NCBI RefSeq assembly: GCF_937616625.2
Contig: NC_065571.1
Location: forward strand, 14,944,501 to 15,008,500
From: Mercurialis annua
Taxonomy: Eukaryota; Streptophyta; Magnoliopsida; Malpighiales; Euphorbiaceae
Length of the DNA: 64,000 nt
Direction of reading: 5' to 3'
Positions 56,475-64,000 of this stretch are shown piece by piece. Each line of letters starts with the position of its first letter. The stretch's first letter is position 1. Below the pieces are notes generated by a model that saw only the letters and a list, made by a program, of their open reading frames with translations, ran no database searches and was not told where the DNA came from. The translations under genes and the position numbers were made by a program.

Positions 56475-57530
56475 TGTAATACCCCAAAAGATTTAATTAC
56501 CTAATTGGACCACGTGTCCAGCCTTGAGTCGCCGGAGAGGCAATATCGGAAAGTTTTCCGAGAAATTAAGGTAAATAAGTTTCAAGTAGGTCGGTTTTGG
56601 GAGGATAATAATGATGTATTTAATATTATCTCCTAGCTAGAAAGTTGGAATTGGAATGAAGAGGGAAAATGTCAAGAAAAGTCCCAAAATGAAGTTCAGG
56701 GACTAAAGTGGTAATTTAGCCAGTGCATCTCAAAAATAGAAATTTATAAGTTTTGACGGGAAAATATTAATATTGGAATTCGTATTGTTTATTGGATATA
56801 AATAATACGTATGAAAATTGGTTAAAGGATTAATCAATTTAGTTATGGACTAAATTGAACAAAAGAAAAGTTCAAAGGTTAAATTGTAACAAATAAAGAA
56901 AATAAGGCTTGAAGGGATGATTTAACCATATATATATATAACTTTCATTATGAATGAAAGAATCAGCGATAAGGAAAGGGACTCCAGAAGCTTCATTTCA
57001 TCGTTCTCGATCGTTTCGCCGCCGTTTCGCCGTTCGACGTCCGTTTCAGACGATTTTCGCGTCGATCTCTTCGGAATTCAAGCCTCTATCCCTTACTAGC
57101 ATCAAAATAAGGTGAGTTACACGTTTTTACCACGAAAAATGAAGAATAGGGGGCTGTTTTGCGGGTTAGATCGTATTTCTATTGAATTCGACGTTTTGGA
57201 GCGTTTTGGGTTGATTTTGAAGTGTAAAATGATGAATTATGGATTAAAATGAATTGGGTATGAATTGGTATGAATTATGGATGATTTGAGGCCTCGGAAA
57301 CGGCCGGAATCCGTCAAAACGTCGCACCCGAAAGGGGTGCACGACGTGCTGAAAATCAGCACGTCGTGCTGGTGCGCGACGTGCACCACAAGGGTGCACG
57401 ACGTGCACCATGAAGGGCACGACGTGCCCTTCACAAAAATTGAAGGGCACGACGTGCCAAGCTAGCACGACGTGCCCTACCTCGACCAGAACCTCCGTGG
57501 GACTTTCGGGAGCGAAAATGAGCCTCCGAT
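56475..57530 (+). repeat. LTR 'B', second part (inverted)
   Basis: Starts TGTAATACCCC directly after CAAGT (ACTTG in the LINE sense) and matches the reverse complement of 29391-28310 at roughly 99.5%. It ends in mid-LTR at CTCCGAT, 57530. The palindromic cassette is at 57303-57475. Confidence 0.92.
57303..57475. repeat. Palindromic-word cassette, inverted copy
   Basis: Same GCACGTCGTGC-core dyads as 28357-28520, in reverse complement, with all the dyads retained. Confidence 0.88.
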
Positions 57531-57690
57531 TACTGCCGTCCCAAATCCGAACCCTAGTTCGATGGATCTCGCGCCTACTGCTATTGATCAGGTGCCCTCT
57601 GTTAGTCCCAAGTCGTCTTCACTTCCTGCGAAGGGTTCGGATCCTTATCTGAAGGAGTTGACTACCGCCGGTAAGAAACGTCCTGCCGAG

Positions 57691-59290
57691 TGATAGGAGT
57701 AAAATTACTCCTATATTCCGAGTCGTTTCTAAGCGTCTTTGATCGCTTTTATCGTATTATTCATACATTATTTAGTATTTTTATGCTTTATGGTGTGTGT
57801 TAGTATTTCAAGGATTATTTAGTGATTATGGAGCGTTTTGAGCAATAGAGAGTATAAATCGTGGATTAGATCGAAGTCGTGAAGCTTGGGAATGAAGAAA
57901 GCACATTTGCACACATGAAAATCTGACCCCGAAGCATTCATTCATAATTTTGGAGCAGTTAAAGACTTCAAATGACTTTATGCTCTTCATAAGAAATAAA
58001 GTAGACATCTTAAGTTTTCCAACAGTTCAAGAACCGACTCATTTGGAGTTTTCTACATCGCGTTATGAAGTTAGTAGTTCTGCAGCTGAAATTGTGTCTC
58101 GAACGAGAATTTGAGGTACGAACGTACCAAGGCAAATTTGCCAATTTCTCGAACGAGAAACCATTATTTCGAACAGAATTGACTTATTTCGAACGTACGA
58201 TGAATTATTTCGAACGAGACATGCAAAAAAGGGCCGAATCAGTGTCCGAATTGGATTCTTCTCCTATTTCAACTTCAACGCAACTCCTAATCCAATTCCG
58301 ACTTGTATTTGGAGTTATTTCATTATTCATGGACTACCTATACTATCTAAAGGCATTGTAATAGTATTAGTTAAAAAATCAATCAATAAATTAGATATTA
58401 GATTAGAGTAGTTATACTTTAGTTTTTATTAAATAGCTTTTAGTTTAGTTTTTTTCAGCAGTTTATAAGTAGTTTATAATTAGTTTCTGCAAGACGATTG
58501 TTGAAGATTTCAAGCTTAATCAAGACGATTCTTTCCGAAATTGACAACTCCGGTATTTATTGTTTAATTATGCTTTCTTCTTCATCATACTTCTTGTTTT
58601 GTTTCAGTTTTAATATGAGTAACTAAAACCCTTGTTTGGAGGTTGATATGAACTTATAAATTGGTAATTACTTGGATTGGATGGATTAGTGTTAATTCGT
58701 GTCTTAATTATTGATCTTATTGCTTGGATTAAATTAGCTACTTAGTTCATGATTTTGTGTTTGATTAACTAATTGAGAGATTGTTAATTAAATAGACATA
58801 GGTAATTAAGAACTTAGAGGAAAACGCCGTGAGAGCGAGTTGGAATTTAGGTAGTCGTTGAGTTTGCTTCATAATTACAATTTAGTTATTTAATTCAGTT
58901 TTAATATTGTGAGAGCAAGTTAATAATTGATTAGTTAATTAGGTTGTGATTTTATTTGAATCTTTGAGGCTTGATAGAGCGGGATTCGGTGCATTAGAAT
59001 AGCTCGATTCGCGATAAAATCACTAAAAAATCCTATTCCATAATTTTACTTATTTATGTGGGATTATCAATCCTTGAGCTTTTTAATCTTATTGTTTTAA
59101 ATCATATTTTATTATTTGTTTTCAGTTTATATTAGTTTATAAATTACAAAACCCTATTAATTTTTCTAGCTAGCCGATTAAAGAATATTTGAAATTAGTG
59201 ATTAAGTCCATTGTCTCTGTGGGATCGATACTTGGTCTTCCAAATTATATTACTTGCGCGATATCGTACACTTGCGATTAATTGCCAACA
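57691..59290 (+). mobile_element. Solo LTR, Athila-like (1600 bp)
   Basis: Starts TGATAGGAGTAAAATTAC, ends GATTAATTGCCAACA. Exact 5-bp duplication CCGAG at 57686-57690 and 59291-59295. The tail TCTCTGTGGGATCGATACTT..GTACACTTGCG is Athila/Tat-like. Removing it and one CCGAG restores the antisense-ORF frame. Palindromic words at 58097-58222. Confidence 0.95.
58097..58222. repeat. Palindromic words in the solo LTR
   Basis: TCTCGAACGAGA (twice, one extended to TTCTCGAACGAGAA), GTACGAACGTAC, GGCAAATTTGCC, TTCGAACGTACG and TTCGAACGAGAC. Confidence 0.8.
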
Positions 59291-60096
59291 CCGAGGAGCA
59301 AGCCGGTGCTTCTTCCAAGCGCTCCAAGAAGAAGAAATCTTCTAAGGAGACTCTTGTTGATGAGGCGCCTCGGTTCGCCGCTTGGGCGGATGCTCAAGAT
59401 CCGCCTCGTCTTTCCAATGCTGTTATTCTTCATGCTTGTATGGAGAATATTATGATTAAAGAGGAGATAAAGTCCATAGATCGTGACCATGGCGATGGTC
59501 TAGCTGAGTTCGCCTGTCTTGGCGGTTTTTCGGTGAGTTTTTCTTCTTTCTTTTTTATCGCCGTTTGCTACCTTGTACATATTGTTTCTCTTTTTTTGTA
59601 GGTGGTTCAATCCATCGCTGTTCTGGAGCGTCGCCGTAGGGATGCGGTGGATCAACTGAAGAAGCTTCAGAAGGATTCTGAATCCTGGCTGTCCGAGAAA
59701 CGGAAGATGGAGGAGGAAGCTGGTGAAGCGACGGGTCTGATCCAGCAGCTGCGCTCATCCGTTGCTGCCAAGGGTCGAGAGATCTATGCTTTAGAGGCTC
59801 GGGTTCAGACTTTTTCTGATGAAATCCAGTCTCTAAAGTCTTCTTCAGATATTCTCATGAAAGAGAGGGGTGATCTGAAGAAAGAGGAGGAGCGTCTCCG
59901 CCGGCGTCTGGGCGACTCTGGGAGCTTTTATTCCCAAGTCATGACTCAGTACCGGTTGGCAATCGGGGTTAAGCTGCGGGAGCAGAATCCTGACATCGAT
60001 CTTTCAGGGGTTAATCAACTGGATCCTACCTCCTTAGCAAAAGAGGTGAAGGCGAAGTTTGATAAGCAGAAGCAAGATGGTTTGCAAAAAGTTTAG

Positions 60097-60508
60097 CTTT
60101 TATCTTTTTGTTTTGATTTTTGCATTGGATCTAGGCAGATCCTTTGTAACCTCTTATGATTAATGTATAAATGATATTTTTCGACCATTGATCTTCTTTC
60201 TTTATTTATTTCCAGAGTTAATCTAAACTTATACTTGTGTTTATTTTTAGAAGTTAATTTAAACTTCTTTGATGTAAAATCACGAAACCAGTTAGGTTCG
60301 GCTATGTGTGATTTGTTTGTAGGTCCGATTGGATCCTTTAATTTTATTCTGACTCAGACAAGTCTAGATTGTTTTAACTAAGATTCAAACGACTCTTGTT
60401 AAATTGTGTATATCGATTTGGGACTCAAACGAGTCTTTAAAATTTTGTATCTTAACGTCGAATCTGTTTTTATTTCAAAACGGAAATGAGTACATGCCAC
60501 GAACTAGT
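60097..60508. other. Spacer between antisense ORF and pol
   Basis: Convergent 3' ends. T-rich, with repeated (A)GACTC(A)AACGA words at 60362-60438; no coding content. Confidence 0.5.
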
Positions 60509-63500
60509 CTATTGGTAAAACTTTCTTAGATGCTCTACATTCCAATATCTTGGTATCATGGATCCGGTCGTTGTTTTCAGTTTGTAGGCGCCTTTGCCAG
60601 TAGCTTCTTCTACTATGTAAGGGCCTTCCCAGTTTGCTTGCTTTTTCTTTACTCCGGCGTTCCCTCTGCCGATTTCAGCGTTTCGTAGGACTAAATCGCC
60701 TATTCGGAATTCTCTTGAATTTATTCTCTTGTTGTGGTATCCTGCAGCTTGTCTCTTGTAAGCCGCTGCTCGGATTATTGCTTCATTTCTTTTTTCCTCT
60801 AGTAGGTCTAGACATAGCCTTATTCTTGCTTCGTTGGTCTTTTCTTCTAGGTAGTTCACTCTGATGCTGGGTACGCCAATTTCTATGGGGATCACCGCTT
60901 CGGTGCCATAGGCGAGCCTGAAGGGTGTCTCGCCTGTTCCTTTTATTGGAGTTGTTCTGTATGCCCACAGAACACTGTAAAGTTCTTCGACCCAGTTCTC
61001 TTTATACTGGGCTAGCCTCTTTTTTATTCCTTGTGCTATAGTTCGATTGGTAACTTCAGTCATTCCATTTGTCTGGGGATGCGCCACCGATGTGAATTTT
61101 AAGTTTATCATTAGCCCTTTGCAGAATTCCTTGAATCGCTTGCAGTCGAATTGTTTTCCATTGTCCGCTACTACTGTGTGAGGTATGCCGAATCGATATA
61201 TCACTTCGTTCTTGAAGCATTCTTCTACTCTGGCTGCAGTTATGGTTGCGACTGGCACTACCTCAACCCATTTTGTGAAGTGTTCGATTGCGACGATCAG
61301 GAATTTCATTTGATTTTTTCCCAATTCGAATTGTCCCACTATATCGATTCCCCATGTGGCGAACGGCCTGGGGCTTTCAAGTGATCCTTGGGGTACTGCT
61401 GGCCTACGGCTGACATTGTCATGTCTCTAGCACTTGTCGCATTTCTTTACTAGTACCTTTGCATCTTCTTTGATGGTCGGCCAGTAGTAGCCTTGGAGCA
61501 TTGTTTTTCTTGCGATGGTGACCGCTCCTTCATGTGCCCCGCATATTTCCTCGTGGATTTCTTTCAGGATGGAGCCTCCCATTTCGGGCGAGACACATCT
61601 CGACCAAGGATGAGTTAAGGAGGTTCGGTAAAGAACTCCGTTATGATATGAGTAATTGGCGGCTTTTCGGATGATTCGGATGGCTTCGACATTGTTAGTT
61701 GGTAATTCTCCATGGTCCAAGTATTTGATCAGCGGGGTCATCCAGGAGTAAGCTTCATTAATCGCCATGATTTCTTCTACTTTGGTGCTTGGTGACTCAA
61801 GGGTTTCCTTTAACTGCATTCTTGTGAATAGGTCCCCCAATTTGGATGCTGATTTGGCGATTGCGTCAGCGTCGGCATTCTTTTCTCTTGGGATTTGAAT
61901 GATCTCCCACTGTCCTCCTTGTGCTTCAAGTTGTCGAAGTAGCTTCATGACTTTTTCTAGATATTCGATCATTCCAGCCTCTTTGGCTTGATATTCTCCT
62001 TTAACTTGATTTACTACTAGCTGAGAGTCGCTATAGATTTTGAGAATCTCTTGTTCTTATCTCCATTGCTAGGCCAAGGCCAGTAATTAAGGCTTTATAT
62101 TCGCAACGTTGTTGCTGGCAACGAATCAGATCTTCACTCCGTACTCAATTTTGACTTTCCCGGGACCTTTGAGGATGGCTCCTGCTCCGGCTCTTTTCTC
62201 GTTTGAAGCTCCATCTACGTGGAGTTCCCATATTAGCTCTGGTTTAGGCTGTTCGGCCTTGCCAGGAGTTATTTATGCTACGAAGTGCGCCAAGGCTTGT
62301 GCTTTAAGAGTTGGGCAGGGTTCGTATCTTATATCATGTTCGCTGAGTTGGATGGAGCAATGTACAAGTCTCTCAGAGGTTTCTGGTCTTTGGATCGCCT
62401 TTCGCAATGGCTGATTCGTTCTAACTACTATATTATGGCTTTGGAAGTAGTATTTTTTTCTTTTTAGCCGTGGTTACTACAACAAGTGTCATTTTTTCGA
62501 TCTCGGGGTATCTCATTTCCGCGCCTTTTAGGACTCGGCTGATGTAGTAGATTGGTTTCAGCTCGCCATCTTCCTCCCTTACCAGTACCATTCTAATGGT
62601 TTCTTTCCTAGTGCAGATGTATAAGTAGAGCGTTTCTCCCCTCAGCGGTCTGCTGAGTAATGGGGGAGTGACCAGGAACATTTTCAGTTCTTCAAATGCT
62701 TCATCGCAGTCTTTGTTCCATTCGAATTTTTGTGTTCCTTTAAGGGCTTTGAAGAATGGCAAACATCTTTTTGCTGAGCAGGACATAAATCTACCGAGTG
62801 CTGTGATTCGCCCATTGAGTTTTTGAACTTCATTTATGTTCCGCGGTGCCTTCATGTCCATGATTGCTTTGATCTTTTCTGGGTTCGCTTCTATTCCTCT
62901 TTGGGATATCATGAATCCCAAGAATTTTCCTCCTTGTACTCCGAATGTGCATTTGTCTGGGTTCAGTTTCATCCCGAATTTGTTTAGTATTTTGAATGTC
63001 TCCTCCAAGTCTTTCGCGTGAGTTTCTTCGTTCTCGCTCTTGATGATTAAATCATCCACGTACACCTGGACTCGCTTCCCTATTTCGTCTATGAACATGA
63101 AGTTCTTGAGCCTTTGATATGTTGCTCCTGCGTTTTTCAATCCGAAGGGCATCGCCGTGTAGAAGTAGGTTCCTCCCTCCGTGATAAATGATGTTTTCTC
63201 CTGATCTTGTTCTTTCATTTGGATCTGGTGATAGCCTTGGGCTGCATCTGCTAGGCTATACATTGCGTGTCCGGCAGTAGAGTCCACGAGTTGATCGATG
63301 TCAGGCAGTGGGTAGCTATCTTTGGGGCACGCCTTGTTTAAATCAGTGTAGTCCACGCACATTCTGTTTTTTCCGTTAGCTTTGTTCACGATCACCATGT
63401 TCGCCACCTATTCGGGGTAATGGACTTCTCTGATGAATCCGTCTTTTTCAAGTTTTTCTACTTCTTCCGCTATTATTTTTTGTTTTTCTTCGGAGAACTT

Positions 63501-63999
63501 CCTCTTCTTTTGTTTGACGGGGTTCGCCATTTCTGCTACGTTCAGGTCATGCGTGATGACTTGGGGGTCTATCCCGACGATCTCTGAGGCCTTGGCGGCG
63601 AATGTTCCGATGTTGTTCTTTAATATTGCCGTGATGTCTTCTTCGATTTTGGGATTCATGTTTGCTCTGAGGTTTACTCTTTTCTCCGTGACAAGTTCTA
63701 ATTTCTTCGTTTCGCCTTCAGATGTGGTTTCTTTCTCTTCGATATCATGGTTGAGGATTTCTTCAATTGGCATTGCTTCGCATGATTCTTTTATCGACTG
63801 ATCATAGCACTCTTTTGCTGTTGTTCGATTTCCTTGTACCGTAATAATTCCTCGTTTTGTTGGTATCTTCATAGTTAGTGCCTTAACACTAGTTATAGCT
63901 GCCGAGTCGTGGAGGAAAGGTCTTCCCAGTATTGCGTTATATGGTAGATCGATTTCCACGACACTAAACCGTGTGGGTAATTCCTCGCATTTCCTCGTC
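60509..63999 (-). pseudogene. pol: Tat-type Ty3 pol: protease end, RT, RNase H, integrase
   Basis: Enters from the right edge. Protease tail YNAILGRPFLHDSAA; RT: a TAG near 63405 where Trp is expected, CVDYTDLNKACPKDSYPLP, MPFGLKNAGATYQRL and catalytic VYVDDLIIKS. RNase H is followed by a frameshift at about 62440, then a second RNase H-like stretch (ELHVDGASNEKRAG, then EIIQIPREKNADADAIAKSA), as in Tat elements with two RNase H domains. Integrase: a HEEICGAHEG zinc finger with VKKCDKC, then a TAG at 61427, core VAIEHFTKWVEVV, VVADNGKQFDC and HPQTNGMTEVTNR. The first catalytic Asp is replaced by Glu. The C-terminus runs to 60509. Confidence 0.92.
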
Positions 64000-64000
64000 C

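Larger units (their letters stand above)
57531..60096 (+). pseudogene. Tat-element antisense ORF, C-terminal half
   Basis: The frame AVPNPNPSSMDLAP...GKKRPAE (57531-57690) continues, after a 1.6-kb solo LTR and its 5-bp duplication, as EQAGASSKRSKKKKSSKE at 59296. A canonical 69-bp intron lies at 59533-59601 (GTGAGT...TTTTTGTAG), then a coiled coil to TAG at 60096. Visible parts: a Lys/Ser-rich probable nuclear-localisation stretch, heptad-rich LERRRRDAVDQLKKLQ through KERGDLKKEEERLRRRLGD, then YSQVMTQYRLAIGVKLREQN, typical of this protein class. It is convergent with pol (ends 412 bp from it). Apart from the insertion this half is intact. Confidence 0.75.

Noticed and set aside
60634..61384. 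Plus-strand frames opposite the integrase
   Set aside because: Shadows of the minus-strand integrase.
1..64000. Endogenous pararetrovirus or other viral insertion
   Set aside because: All RT-bearing segments have Copia, Ty3 or LINE domain order; no movement-protein or coat-protein-like frame was seen.

Overview
The window is transposable-element-dense nuclear DNA of a flowering plant, most likely a eudicot. The evidence is GT-AG introns of 69-84 bp, Ty3 and Copia LTR retrotransposons primed by initiator tRNA-Met, L1-type LINEs, FAR1/MULE transposase, hAT, MULE and Stowaway MITEs, and a decayed F-box/LRR/FBD gene family. I see no intact, clearly host-functional gene. The species cannot be named from the sequence.

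Layout. 1-3641: gag and 5' LTR of a Ty3 element running off the left edge, minus strand. 4739-5518: a dead LINE 3' end. 7441-20751: scattered FBD gene pieces broken by hAT and MULE MITEs, a 5.3-kb Copia element (10982-16262) and a 645-bp TIR element abutting it. 20787-24190: a dispersed repeat and two LTR fragments. 24604-26771: 5' half of a LINE. 26772-29391: a full Ty3 LTR, followed by non-coding internal sequence to 32644. 32645-35099: a ~99.8% identical second copy of the LINE/LTR junction. 35101-37175: N-terminal half of an antisense ORF and the 3' LTR of a Tat-type Ty3 element. 38490-40591: a FAR1/MULE transposase pseudogene. 42071-48045: a ~2.9-kb tandem duplication carrying a TATA box, a miRNA-like hairpin and a 127-codon ORF. 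48046-52722: MITEs and FBD scraps. 52737-56474: 3' half of the LINE, inverted. 56475-57530: the other part of a split LTR, inverted. 57531-60096: C-terminal half of the antisense ORF, interrupted by a 1.6-kb solo LTR. 60509-63999: decayed pol of the Tat element.

How it fits together. The clearest structural result is an approximately 22.4-kb inversion (about 35,100 to 57,530). Flipping it back rejoins four broken items: a Ty3 LTR (13 bp missing), a LINE endonuclease domain across a 5-bp target duplication ACTTG, the LINE's own 14-bp target-site duplication, and the antisense ORF of the Tat element.

The most unusual sequence-level signal is a recurring cassette of short GC-rich palindromes that share a core within an element but differ between elements. 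It appears in Ty3 LTRs, Athila-like LTRs, a non-autonomous MULE, around a FAR1/MULE gene and in other TIR elements. In two LTRs of one family the same position carries different words.
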